Shown piece after piece: positions 13,834 through 21,679 of a stretch of DNA of 21,970 nt. A model generated the notes under the pieces. The model was not told the origin of the DNA, made no database searches, and saw nothing but the letters and a program-made list of their open reading frames with translations. Location of the stretch: assembly GCA_018695965.1 (NCBI GenBank), contig JABHQB010000029.1, positions 1-21,970 of the forward strand, written 5' to 3'. A program made the translations under genes and the position numbers. Positions within the stretch are counted from its first letter, which is position 1, and each line of letters starts with the position of its first letter. Source of the DNA: Flavobacteriales bacterium (lineage in GTDB: Bacteria > Bacteroidota > Bacteroidia > Flavobacteriales > BACL11).

Positions 13834-15096
13834 ATGAGATTTGAAAATTTAAACTTACATTCTTCCTTAATACAAGCTGTAAAGGATCAGAATTACAGCG
13901 AACCAACTGCTATTCAGCAACAAGCCATCCCTTTAATATTAAAGAAAAATGATGTATTAGGAAGTGCTCAAACAGGAACTGGTAAAACAGCTGCTTTTGC
14001 ATTACCCATCTTACATCATTTGATTAATGAAAAAACTAATGACAATAGAAAAATTAGAGCTTTAGTAGTTACCCCTACTAGAGAACTTGCTATTCAGATT
14101 GGAGATAATTTTACAGACTACTCAAAGTACAATAAAATAAAAAATACAGTGATTTTTGGGGGAGTTAAACAAGGAACTCAAACTACTGCACTTAATAATG
14201 GTGTTGATGTGTTAGTGGCAACTCCAGGAAGGTTATTGGATCTTATGGGGCAAGGATTTATCTCTCTAAAAGATATTAAGTATTTTGTATTAGATGAGGC
14301 AGATAGAATGTTAGATATGGGATTTATTCATGACATTAGAAAAATATTGAATGAATTACCAAAAGAGCGTCAATCTTTATTCTTTTCGGCTACTATGCCT
14401 TCTAATATCTTAAAACTTTCTTCTCAGATATTAAAATCACCTAAACAAATATCCGTTAATCCTGTATCTTCAACCGCCGAAACTATTCAGCAGTTTATTT
14501 ACTATACGAATAAGTCAAACAAAAAAGATTTGTTGCTATATATCTTAAAAGATAAGAACATCAATCAATTATTGCTATTTTCAAGAACTAAGCATGGAGC
14601 AGATAGAATAGTTCGTAATCTGAAAAAGAAAAATATTCAGGCTGCTGCAATTCATGGAGACAAATCACAAAACCAAAGACAGAAAGCGCTACAGTCCTTT
14701 AAAGATTCTGAAATACAAGTTCTGGTAGCTACTGATATTGCTGCTAGAGGTATTGATATTGATAAGTTGAGTTATGTGCTAAATTACGATATCCCTAATG
14801 AATCAGAAACCTATGTACACAGGATAGGAAGATGTGGTAGGGCAGGAGAAACAGGAGTTTCTATTTCAATATGCGAACCAGAAGAGAATGAGTACGCAAG
14901 AGACATTGAAAAATTGATAAAACAAAAAATTAAAGAGATTCAAAACCATCCTTTTCCTCAAACGGATAAACCTATGAATGCACAACAGAAAAAGGAATTT
15001 GAAAAAGAAAAACAAAGAAGGAAACAAGAGTTTTTTGCCAACAGGAAAAAAAAGAGGAATGCTGGAAATAACAATTCTAGAAATAAGAGAAGATAA
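13834..15096 (+). CDS. DEAD-box ATP-dependent RNA helicase, RhlE-like
   Basis: A 420-aa helicase that remodels RNA or RNA-protein complexes, probably in ribosome assembly or RNA decay. All motifs are present: Q motif EPTAIQQQAIP, motif I AQTGTGKTAAF at 45-55, PTRELAIQI, GG, TPGRLLDLM, the DEAD box LDEADRMLDMGF at 153-164, SATM at 185-188, LLFSRTKHGADRI, IHGDKSQNQRQKALQ, VATDIAARGIDI and YVHRIGRCGRAG. A basic Lys/Arg-rich tail (about 375-420) is typical of RhlE proteins and aids RNA binding. The ATG at 13834 follows a clear -7 box. Such helicases are often cold-responsive, but no cold-shock leader is seen: the predicted leader is only about 20 nt. Confidence 0.95.
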   Translation: MRFENLNLHSSLIQAVKDQNYSEPTAIQQQAIPLILKKNDVLGSAQTGTGKTAAFALPILHHLINEKTNDNRKIRALVVTPTRELAIQIGDNFTDYSKYNKIKNTVIFGGVKQGTQTTALNNGVDVLVATPGRLLDLMGQGFISLKDIKYFVLDEADRMLDMGFIHDIRKILNELPKERQSLFFSATMPSNILKLSSQILKSPKQISVNPVSSTAETIQQFIYYTNKSNKKDLLLYILKDKNINQLLLFSRTKHGADRIVRNLKKKNIQAAAIHGDKSQNQRQKALQSFKDSEIQVLVATDIAARGIDIDKLSYVLNYDIPNESETYVHRIGRCGRAGETGVSISICEPEENEYARDIEKLIKQKIKEIQNHPFPQTDKPMNAQQKKEFEKEKQRRKQEFFANRKKKRNAGNNNSRNKRR

Positions 15097-15196
15097 TATT
15101 AATTAAAAGTATGTCGGGGTAGCAGGATTACAACCTATACTTTATTTAAATGATGAAAGTAAGTTCGAAATAGGAACCGTAAGATCTACCAAAACA
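15097..15196. other. Orphan segment with a decayed tRNA-like 3' end
   Basis: Bases 15113-15129 (GTCGGGGTAGCAGGATT) read on the minus strand as a tRNA acceptor and T-stem end (AATCCTGCTACCCCGAC). The T-loop core is altered, reading GT where CG is expected in AGGTTCGAAT. The rest of a cloverleaf is missing. On the plus strand the same stretch is open for 43 codons (15107-15235) without a start codon and could be a decayed coding fragment instead. Either way it is not an intact gene. Confidence 0.35.
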
Positions 15197-15223
15197 AACC
15201 CACTCATTGAGTGGTGGTTTTTT
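15197..15223 (+). terminator. Rho-independent terminator downstream of the helicase gene
   Basis: The stem AACC-CACTC pairs with GAGTG-GGTT around loop ATT, with a two-base bulge (GT) on the 3' side, and is followed by T's. It lies 12 nt before the acetyltransferase ATG. Confidence 0.75.
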
Positions 15224-15234
15224 ATATTAGCTCT

Positions 15235-15714
15235 ATGAAAATAAAAGTTAGAAAAGGAGTAAAAGAAGATCTCTCATCAGTACTAGATCTAATAAAAGAA
15301 TTAGCTGATTATGAGAATTCTCTAGAAAAAGTTACTATTACATTAGACGACTTAGAAAATGATGGATTTGGAACTCATCCATGGTACTGGTTCTTAATTG
15401 CTGAAACTAACGAAAAAATTATTGGATTATCCTTTTATTTTATACGCTATTCTACATGGAAAGGAAAGTGCTTATTCCTTGAAGACTTTGTAATTAAGAA
15501 AGAATATCGTAAACAAGGAATAGGAAGTCTTTTATTTGAAGAGACAATAAATATTTGCAAAAAACAAAACCTAAATGGAATGATATGGCAAGTGTTAGAT
15601 TGGAACACTCCTGCAATAGAATTTTACAAGAAATATAATGCTGATATTAGCAAAGAATGGTTAAACGGAAAGCTCTCAAAGAGTCAGATTGAGAATCTTC
15701 ATATCAATAAATAG
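15235..15714 (+). CDS. GNAT N-acetyltransferase, polyamine (SSAT)-like
   Basis: A 159-aa GNAT-fold enzyme that transfers acetyl from acetyl-CoA to an amine. The pattern is that of spermidine/spermine N1-acetyltransferase relatives: RKGVKEDLSSVLDLIKELADYE at the start, YSTWKGKCLFLEDFVIKKEYR in the middle, the acetyl-CoA loop RKQGIGSLL at 92-100, and IWQVLDWNTPAIEFYKKYNA near the C-terminus. The ATG at 15235 is used; an in-frame GTG upstream lies inside the terminator hairpin. It appears to be a single-gene unit, though no TAnnTTTG box is seen in the 12 nt between terminator and ATG, so its promoter must overlap the hairpin region or lie upstream of it. Substrate is inferred. Confidence 0.87.
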   Translation: MKIKVRKGVKEDLSSVLDLIKELADYENSLEKVTITLDDLENDGFGTHPWYWFLIAETNEKIIGLSFYFIRYSTWKGKCLFLEDFVIKKEYRKQGIGSLLFEETINICKKQNLNGMIWQVLDWNTPAIEFYKKYNADISKEWLNGKLSKSQIENLHINK

Positions 15715-15829
15715 ATCTAAGAGTTAAGTATCCTAATAATCATAAAATTATTCTAAGGAACTTTCATATCATCTAAGAATATCTGATAGAAAAGTAATTT
15801 ATAGGAAATAAAAATATAACTTATCCCTT

Positions 15830-17620
15830 TTATTTTGTTTTTTTCAAAGATAGTAATAGAGTTGCTGTTTTACTTTTACTAATTAGATTCTCAAGTGTTT
15901 CTCTTTTTGCTTCTCTTATTTTTTCTACACTACCAAAATGAGAGAGTAATTTCTGTATGGTCTTCTCTCCTATTCCTTCAATATTATCAAGTGAAGTTGT
16001 AAATGTATTTTTACTTCTTTGATTTCTGTGGTGCTTAATTCCGAACCTATGAGCCTCATTTCTTAATCTTTGTATTATTTTTAAACTCTCTGATCTTTTA
16101 TCTAAGTATAAAGGAATAGAATCTCCAAAAAAGAAAATCTCTTCTAGTTTTTTAGCAATCCCAATAATATCTATTTTCCCGAGCAAACCTAATGATTCCA
16201 AACTCTTTGCTGCGGAAGAGAGTTGTCCTTTTCCTCCATCAATTATTATAAGTTGTGGCAAATCCTTTTTTTCTTCCAAAAGTCTTTTATATCTCCTGTA
16301 AACCACTTCTTCCATTGATTTAAAATCATCAGGACCAACAACTGTTTTTATATTAAAATGCCTATAATCTTTCTTAGAAGGTTTTCCATTTTTGAATACT
16401 ACACAAGCCGCAACTGCATTAGTGCCCTGAAAATTAGAATTATCAAAACATTCAATATGTCTGGGTTTTTCTTTCAGATTTAAATCTACTTGCAATTGAT
16501 TTATTATTCTTTTATCAGAAGATTTTTCTTTTAACTTTTCTTTCTTCTTTATTTTATCAAATTGCATGTATTTTGCATTGCGTTTTGAAAGTTCAATCAG
16601 TTTGTATTTATCTCCAATTTTCGGAACAATAATCTTTGTGTTTTCCCACAGATTCTCTACAGATATTGAACTATAAATTTCTTTAGATTGAGAATTAAAT
16701 CGTTGCCTTAATTCTGTAATAGCATAAACCAGAAGTTCTTTATCCGATTCTTCCAACTTTTTCTTTAATTCAATTGAGTGAGTTTGTATAATTGCCCCAT
16801 TTGAAATCTTTAAATAATTTACAAAAGCTGAAAGATCATCAGAAACAATTGTAAAAACATCTACATTATTAATTTTAGTATTTACTATGGTAGACTTTGA
16901 TTGATAATTCTCTAGTAAACTCAGCTTCTCTTTTACTTCCTGAGCTTTTTCAAATTCCATATTTTCTGAAAAAGAAATCATTCTATCTTTTAAAATAGAA
17001 GCAACTGATTTTATATCACCCTTAAGGATTTGAGAAATATGATTTATGCCAATCTGATAACTATCTTCAGACTGAAATCCTTCACAAGGAGCCAAACAGT
17101 TTCCGATATGATATTCTAAACATAATTTGAACTTTTTCTTCTGAATATTTTCTAATTTTAAATTGAAATTGCAAGTTCGCAAAGGATATAATTGATGAAT
17201 AAAATCAATAAGTGTCCTAACTAAACGAACAGAGGTATAAGGACCAAAATAAAAAGAACCATCTTTCACTACTCTCCTAGTAGAATACACTCTTGGAAAC
17301 GGTTCGTTTTTTACACAAATAAAAGGATATGTTTTATCATCCTTCAACATTACATTGTACTTAGGTTGGTGTTTTTTTATCAGATTATTTTCCAATAATA
17401 AAGCATCCATTTCTGTAGGCACAACAAAATATTTTATATCTCTAATTTTAGAGACCATTAACTTTGTTTTTGCGTATTCTTGTTTTTTTGTAAAATAAGA
17501 AGAAACCCTCTTTTTTAAGTTTTTTGCTTTTCCTACATACAAAATCTTCTTTCTTTTATCAAAAAACTGATAAACTCCCGGATTTTGTGGAAGTTCCTTT
17601 ATTTGTTTAAGAATCTTCAA
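15830..17620 (-). CDS. uvrC: Excinuclease ABC subunit C
   Basis: UvrC makes both incisions in nucleotide excision repair. The 596-aa length is normal. Domains: GIY-YIG nuclease (about 13-90; NPGVYQFFD, ILYVGKAKNLKKR, LLLENNLIKK with the conserved Glu), a Cys-containing region, the UvrB-interacting UVR helix pair (about 205-240; MEFEKAQEVKEKL), the RNase H-like C-terminal nuclease (ECFDNSNFQGT with Asp393, IIIDGGKGQL with Asp461, NEAHRFGIKHHR) and a C-terminal helix-hairpin-helix (IEGIGEKTIQKLLSHFGS). Cys150, 167, 175 and 179 match the set reported to bind an iron-sulfur cluster in E. coli UvrC. The start is TTG at 17620, overlapping the TGA of the upstream secreted-protein gene (TTGA). No ATG fits the family N-terminus. 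Confidence 0.95.
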   Translation of the reverse strand: MKILKQIKELPQNPGVYQFFDKRKKILYVGKAKNLKKRVSSYFTKKQEYAKTKLMVSKIRDIKYFVVPTEMDALLLENNLIKKHQPKYNVMLKDDKTYPFICVKNEPFPRVYSTRRVVKDGSFYFGPYTSVRLVRTLIDFIHQLYPLRTCNFNLKLENIQKKKFKLCLEYHIGNCLAPCEGFQSEDSYQIGINHISQILKGDIKSVASILKDRMISFSENMEFEKAQEVKEKLSLLENYQSKSTIVNTKINNVDVFTIVSDDLSAFVNYLKISNGAIIQTHSIELKKKLEESDKELLVYAITELRQRFNSQSKEIYSSISVENLWENTKIIVPKIGDKYKLIELSKRNAKYMQFDKIKKKEKLKEKSSDKRIINQLQVDLNLKEKPRHIECFDNSNFQGTNAVAACVVFKNGKPSKKDYRHFNIKTVVGPDDFKSMEEVVYRRYKRLLEEKKDLPQLIIIDGGKGQLSSAAKSLESLGLLGKIDIIGIAKKLEEIFFFGDSIPLYLDKRSESLKIIQRLRNEAHRFGIKHHRNQRSKNTFTTSLDNIEGIGEKTIQKLLSHFGSVEKIREAKRETLENLISKSKTATLLLSLKKTK

Positions 17621-19929
17621 TTCTGTAGAACCACCACTTTTTTGTACTGATTTATATATCCATTATCCGACAAAACGTCTATCAAAACAATATAAATTCC
17701 TTGAGGGAGTAAACTATAATTATCATCTGTTCCGTTCCAAATCTTTGTTCCAGAAGAACCTAATAATTCATTATTTACAATCACTTTAAGCAGAATTCCA
17801 TCAGAATTGAAAATTGAGATGATTCCCATCAAATCGGATCTATCAAAATTCCAATTTATTGTAAGCACATCCTCAAATCCATCATTATTAGGACTAAATA
17901 TTTCAGGAAAAAGAGATACTTCACCAAATGAATATGCTTGATAATATTGTGAATTCTGATATGTTGGAGTTCCGTATCCGCTTACTGAAGAAGAAGATTG
18001 CCATTCTTTCAAATCAGGAGATATTCTCTCTAAAGAAACACCATCTACTTCTGAAAGTAAGGGATGATGCATATCTGAATTATACTGCAAAACATCTATG
18101 GTATTTAATAAGGATTGATGAATAATTGCAACAGTTCCTTCATCATTACTAAAAGTTGGCAAACTACTAACCTCAATATAATTATACGGATTCTCGGAGA
18201 AATATTGGTCTTTAACTTTTGCAGAATCTGTAGTAATTACCCAATATTCATCTGGAAAAATAAATTTACTTTCTTCCGTGATAATTTTCCAATTTTCAGG
18301 AGTATTCCAATCTATTAAATAATTTGAAATTCTATAATTTTTTAAGTCAAAAGATTTATCCGAGTTGTTATAAATTTCTACATAATCAACTCCATCATTC
18401 TTTGGGTCAAAAAGTATTTCGTTAATTATTATTTCTGAAGAAAGACAACTATCTGCTAAAGATATCTTATAATGTAAGCTTGTATCTAATAAAGTACCTG
18501 CACAATCGGAAATTTGATTATTAACACTTAAATTATAGATTATTCCGCTTTGTAAAGAATTTGAAAAAGTCAATCTGACCTTATTCGGATTTTCTGAGTT
18601 ATATACCGCACTCTGAGGAGTAGATATTCCTTTATCTATTTCATATATACTAGTATTGGAAACCAAAGTACTATCCATTTTCTTATTAAAAACAATAGAA
18701 ACTGTATTCAGATCTTCAGTATATATATTGTTAATTCTTAAATTTCCGGAATATACATTTTGCCCATACACTGAGTTTTGTTTTCCAGGAGTTCCTCCAA
18801 TTGCAGAAACTGAAGCTCTCCAATTATTTTCTCCTTCACAATACAAATCCTGACTTACTTGTTCTAAACTCCAACCTCCATCTATTTTATTATCATCATT
18901 ATACCATTTATCAGTATATGAAACAGAATGAATAATAGTACCATAATTGTCTAGAATCAGAACATCTGCTGCAGAATTTGTAAGTGAAATAGAAGTAAAT
19001 CCAATCTTAGAAATATTTGATGGAAAACTATCAATAATATCTTCTTTGATTAGCACCGTAAAACTATCTGCTTTTATCTGTGAAACAGGAAAGACTTTCT
19101 CAGTAGATCCAATTTTTATAATAAAATCAGTTAAATTAATATCAGAATTTGTTCTATTATATAGTTCAATATATTCATATTCTGGCAATCCAATTGAAGG
19201 ATTCGGATCAATAAAAAGTTCATTTATTACTAAATCATTTGGCAAAATTTTCTGAGGAGAAGTTGTGTCCCAACTTCCTGAAACAGAAAAATCATCAAAA
19301 TAAAATTTATCTGATCGAGTTTTGGTGTATTTACAAACTACTCCAAAAAAATCAGAACTATTTAGAGTTAAATCATTTGCAGTTCCATTTGACAAGCAAT
19401 TTGACAAGCAATTTGAAGATGATGTATCTGTAAAAAGCTCCCAATTACCTAAATTATCTTTAGTAACCTTTATACTAAGATTCGGATTTGATGAAGCTAC
19501 TCCATCAATTCCATCAATTAATAAAATTTCAGTCGAACCTATTTGCATGTATAAATCTACATCATCTATACTTCCGCTTTCACCTCCAACCTTTACAAAA
19601 TAACCATTCAAATCGCTAGTTAAATCCTCATTATCCGACATTAAATAAATCTTTGCAAAATTGGATGATGATGGATTAAAAAAATATTCTGAACTAAATT
19701 CCCAAACTGCATTTTCAGAAACTTTAGAAATAGTAGAAAGATATATTTCAGAAGTTACCGAATCATAAATCGTATGAAGTCTTCCGGAAGAATCTACCTC
19801 AAATTTATTAGAATCTCCAAACCAAGTTGGATTATTTGTAAAATCACCATCTGAAAAGTTATCTGTAAACTGTGCTGAAATCAGATAAGGTAATGAAAAA
19901 ATAATAAAAAACAAAAAGGTCATTCTCAT
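17617..19929 (-). CDS. Secreted multidomain protein with two lamin-tail domains
   Basis: A 770-aa exported protein. Residues 1-19 form a signal peptide ending ISA. Residues 20-217 look like a concanavalin/LamG-type beta sandwich (FTDNFSDGDF start, FYFDDFSVSG end). The first lamin-tail domain spans about 228-390 (LVINELFIDPNP, EYEYIELYNRT, GGTPGKQNSVYG). An Ig/Big_5-like domain lies at 395-490 (VSIVFNKKMDS). The second lamin-tail domain spans about 498-662 (IIINEILFDPKNDGVDYVEIYN, GTPTYQNS). The C-terminal domain (676-770) begins FSPNNDGFEDVLTI and resembles FlgD/gliding-type Ig domains used in type IX-secreted proteins. A 12-bp tandem repeat duplicates N-C-L-S at 173-180. Start ATG at 19929 or 19923; the first is nearer the -7-like box. 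The gene overlaps uvrC. Role unknown, probably cell surface or extracellular. Confidence 0.85.
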   Translation of the reverse strand: MRMTFLFFIIFSLPYLISAQFTDNFSDGDFTNNPTWFGDSNKFEVDSSGRLHTIYDSVTSEIYLSTISKVSENAVWEFSSEYFFNPSSSNFAKIYLMSDNEDLTSDLNGYFVKVGGESGSIDDVDLYMQIGSTEILLIDGIDGVASSNPNLSIKVTKDNLGNWELFTDTSSSNCLSNCLSNGTANDLTLNSSDFFGVVCKYTKTRSDKFYFDDFSVSGSWDTTSPQKILPNDLVINELFIDPNPSIGLPEYEYIELYNRTNSDINLTDFIIKIGSTEKVFPVSQIKADSFTVLIKEDIIDSFPSNISKIGFTSISLTNSAADVLILDNYGTIIHSVSYTDKWYNDDNKIDGGWSLEQVSQDLYCEGENNWRASVSAIGGTPGKQNSVYGQNVYSGNLRINNIYTEDLNTVSIVFNKKMDSTLVSNTSIYEIDKGISTPQSAVYNSENPNKVRLTFSNSLQSGIIYNLSVNNQISDCAGTLLDTSLHYKISLADSCLSSEIIINEILFDPKNDGVDYVEIYNNSDKSFDLKNYRISNYLIDWNTPENWKIITEESKFIFPDEYWVITTDSAKVKDQYFSENPYNYIEVSSLPTFSNDEGTVAIIHQSLLNTIDVLQYNSDMHHPLLSEVDGVSLERISPDLKEWQSSSSVSGYGTPTYQNSQYYQAYSFGEVSLFPEIFSPNNDGFEDVLTINWNFDRSDLMGIISIFNSDGILLKVIVNNELLGSSGTKIWNGTDDNYSLLPQGIYIVLIDVLSDNGYINQYKKVVVLQN
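19387..19416. repeat. 12-bp tandem repeat, 2.5 copies, inside the lamin-tail gene
   Basis: ATTTGACAAGCA occurs twice in a row, followed by ATTTGA. The unit is a multiple of three, so the frame is kept and the tetrapeptide N-C-L-S is doubled. Confidence 0.85.
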
Positions 19930-19935
19930 AGTTTG

Positions 19936-19943
19936 TAAATATA
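19936..19943 (-). promoter_or_regulatory. Possible -7 box for the lamin-tail gene
   Basis: The minus strand reads TATATTTA, one mismatch from TAnnTTTG, ending 6 nt before the ATG at 19929. Confidence 0.35.
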
Positions 19944-19961
19944 GTATTTTTGAAAATACTA
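19942..19961. repeat. Perfect 9-bp palindrome in a divergent promoter region
   Basis: TAGTATTTT, spacer TG, AAAATACTA. It contains the plus-strand -7 box TATTTTTG (19945-19952) and touches the lamin-tail gene's -7-like box. It may be an operator or chance AT symmetry. Confidence 0.7.
19945..19952 (+). promoter_or_regulatory. -7 promoter box for the sulfotransferase-like gene
   Basis: TATTTTTG is a perfect TAnnTTTG, 26 nt upstream of the ATG at 19979. Confidence 0.55.
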
Positions 19962-19978
19962 AAATTCATAATTTTTTA

Positions 19979-20755
19979 ATGATTATAAGTTATAAATATA
20001 AATTTCTTTTTATTGGTCTACCCTTTTCTGCTTCCTCAGCAATCACTAAAGAATTACACAAAGAGTATGAAGGAGAACCTTATCTAAGAAAACATTCTTT
20101 ATATCATGAATTTAAAAAAGTTGCAACTACAGAAGAAAAGAAATTCTTTGTATTTGCAGTACTACGAAACCCTATGGAAATTGAAGTTACTATTTATGAG
20201 AAAATGAAAGCTAACGCAAAAGGAAATTTTACAAATCCAAAGCTTTTTACAGAAAATGGAGGTCATATAAGTAAAAAACAAAGAGAACGATTCAACTTTA
20301 TTCATGAAAACAACGCTAGCTTTCAAGAATATTTTATTAAGTTCTTTAACAAACCATTTGATAATTTCGCTAGTATTACTCTAGATAAATGTGATTTTGT
20401 AATAAGATATGAAAATATTACTGAAGATTACAAGATAGCTCTTAAAAAATCTGGTATAAAAAATCCAAAAGACTTACCTGTAGAAAATAAAACTGATGGA
20501 AAAAAGAAAGATCTATCAGAGTATTATACTAAGGATATTCAATCTTTGACTTTATTTGTTTTCGGACCATTTCTAAAAAAATATGACTATGGATTTCCTG
20601 AACATTGGACTCATACAGAAATCCCATTATCTGCAAGATTTCTGTTTTACATAGGAGGAATCATACGAAAGTGGAAGTGGAAACTAAAGAAAAATTCTAG
20701 CAGAAAAAGTATTAAGGATTCTATTTATGGAGACATACAAAGGAAAAGCAATTAA
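19979..20755 (+). CDS. Sulfotransferase-like protein
   Basis: A 258-aa protein. The N-terminus FLFIGLPFSASSAITKEL has the strand-loop-helix form of the 5'-phosphosulfate-binding loop of PAPS-dependent sulfotransferases, with Ser where many have Lys/Gly-Thr. FVFAVLRNPMEIEV (Arg63-Asn64-Pro65) matches the 3'-phosphate-binding RNP motif of the Sulfotransfer_2 type. CDFVIRYENITEDY is the usual 'FV-R-YE-L' segment. A basic C-terminal tail (KWKWKLKKNSSRK) may contact membrane or acidic glycans. It lacks a signal peptide, so it is probably cytoplasmic. It stands as a single gene between divergent and convergent neighbours. Catalytic competence is uncertain because the phosphosulfate loop is atypical; the substrate is unknown. 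Confidence 0.65.
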   Translation: MIISYKYKFLFIGLPFSASSAITKELHKEYEGEPYLRKHSLYHEFKKVATTEEKKFFVFAVLRNPMEIEVTIYEKMKANAKGNFTNPKLFTENGGHISKKQRERFNFIHENNASFQEYFIKFFNKPFDNFASITLDKCDFVIRYENITEDYKIALKKSGIKNPKDLPVENKTDGKKKDLSEYYTKDIQSLTLFVFGPFLKKYDYGFPEHWTHTEIPLSARFLFYIGGIIRKWKWKLKKNSSRKSIKDSIYGDIQRKSN

Positions 20756-20757
20756 CT

Positions 20758-21294
20758 CTATTTAAAATGTCTTCTGTAAAATAATAGAATTGATACAATT
20801 CCTACAAAAATTCCAGAGTCGGCAATATTAAACACCGGAGCAAAAAAAGTAAACATACCATCATTTCCTTCTAAGAAAGAAAGCCAGTTTGGTAAATCAA
20901 CTGTAAAAAATGGAAAGGACAACATATCAACTACCTTTCCATGAAACAAACTATTCCCATAAAATGTACTATCAATTATATTTCCTAAAGCACCTCCAAT
21001 AATTAGTCCAAAACAGATTAACAAACCTGAAGGAAAAGAATTCTGTTTTGTAAGTTTATGAACATAAAACACACCCCATCCAACCACAATTATTCTGAAA
21101 AGTGTTAAAATTAACTTTCCATATGGATCTGGAAGTTCCATTCCGAATGCCATTCCATTATTTTCAATATAAAAAATACGGAACCAATCAAAAATTAGAA
21201 TTTCATCATATAGATTCATAGATGTTTTTACCAAAATCTTTGTGATTTGATCAACCAATAATAAAATAAAGGAAGTAAATAGTACTTTTTTCAA
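20758..21294 (-). CDS. lspA: Prolipoprotein signal peptidase (signal peptidase II)
   Basis: LspA is an inner-membrane aspartyl protease that cleaves lipoprotein signal peptides. Four membrane segments are visible (about 4-22, 61-78, 90-105 and 150-172). Catalytic Asp108 lies in GGALGNIIDSTFYG and Asp149 in VFNIADSGIFVG; FYIENNGMAFGM matches the family's N-x-G-x-A-F motif. I chose TTG at 21294 (178 aa, KKVLFTSFILLLVDQITKI), 4 nt after the dksA stop, because the family begins with a short basic start before the first membrane helix. Another in-frame TTG at 21321 inside dksA is possible and would add nine basic residues. No ATG fits. Cluster: ileS-dksA-lspA. Confidence 0.93.
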   Translation of the reverse strand: MKKVLFTSFILLLVDQITKILVKTSMNLYDEILIFDWFRIFYIENNGMAFGMELPDPYGKLILTLFRIIVVGWGVFYVHKLTKQNSFPSGLLICFGLIIGGALGNIIDSTFYGNSLFHGKVVDMLSFPFFTVDLPNWLSFLEGNDGMFTFFAPVFNIADSGIFVGIVSILLFYRRHFK

Positions 21295-21298
21295 AGGA

Positions 21299-21676
21299 TT
21301 ATTGAGATCTTTTCGCTTCAATAGAAAGTGTAGCGTGAGGAACAAGGTTTAATCTTTCTTTACTAATTAACTGACCCGTAACTCTGCAAATACCATAAGT
21401 TTTATTCTCAATTCTGATAAGTGCATTAGTTAAGTTCTTAATAAACTTTTCCTGTCTTAAAGCAAGTTTCATATTCTCATCTCTTGAAAGTGTAGTTGAG
21501 CCTTCTTCAAAAGCCTTAAATGTAGGAGAAGTGTCATCTGTACCATTATCTGAATCGTTAGAATAAGCAGCTTTTAATAAAGATAAATCCTCTTCTGCAG
21601 TCTTGATTTTACTCTCTATTAACTCCTTGAAATCCTTAAGTTCCGATACTGTATAACATACTTTTTCTTTTGACAT
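21299..21676 (-). CDS. DksA/TraR-family protein without the zinc-binding cysteines
   Basis: A 125-aa protein with a predicted helical hairpin (residues 10-90; acidic tip region around SNDSDNGTDDTS) and the family's C-terminal segment YGICRVTGQLISKERLNLVPHATLSIEAK. DksA binds RNA polymerase and modulates the stringent response with ppGpp. In classical DksA this segment holds four cysteines for zinc; here only Cys97 remains and the last pair is replaced (L-S-I-E-A). Cysteine-poor versions are frequent in Bacteroidota, as far as I recall. The start is 3 nt after the ileS stop and lspA begins 4 nt after its stop, so it sits in an ileS-lspA operon. Whether it acts on RNA polymerase is inferred. 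Confidence 0.88.
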   Translation of the reverse strand: MSKEKVCYTVSELKDFKELIESKIKTAEEDLSLLKAAYSNDSDNGTDDTSPTFKAFEEGSTTLSRDENMKLALRQEKFIKNLTNALIRIENKTYGICRVTGQLISKERLNLVPHATLSIEAKRSQ

Positions 21677-21679
21677 AAT

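Noticed and set aside
15107..15238. 43-codon plus-strand open frame as a real gene
   Set aside because: It has no start codon, and its last part runs through a rho-independent terminator and into the next gene.
18947..19603. Several plus-strand open frames inside the lamin-tail gene
   Set aside because: They are opposite a clearly real 770-codon gene, mutually overlapping and low complexity.
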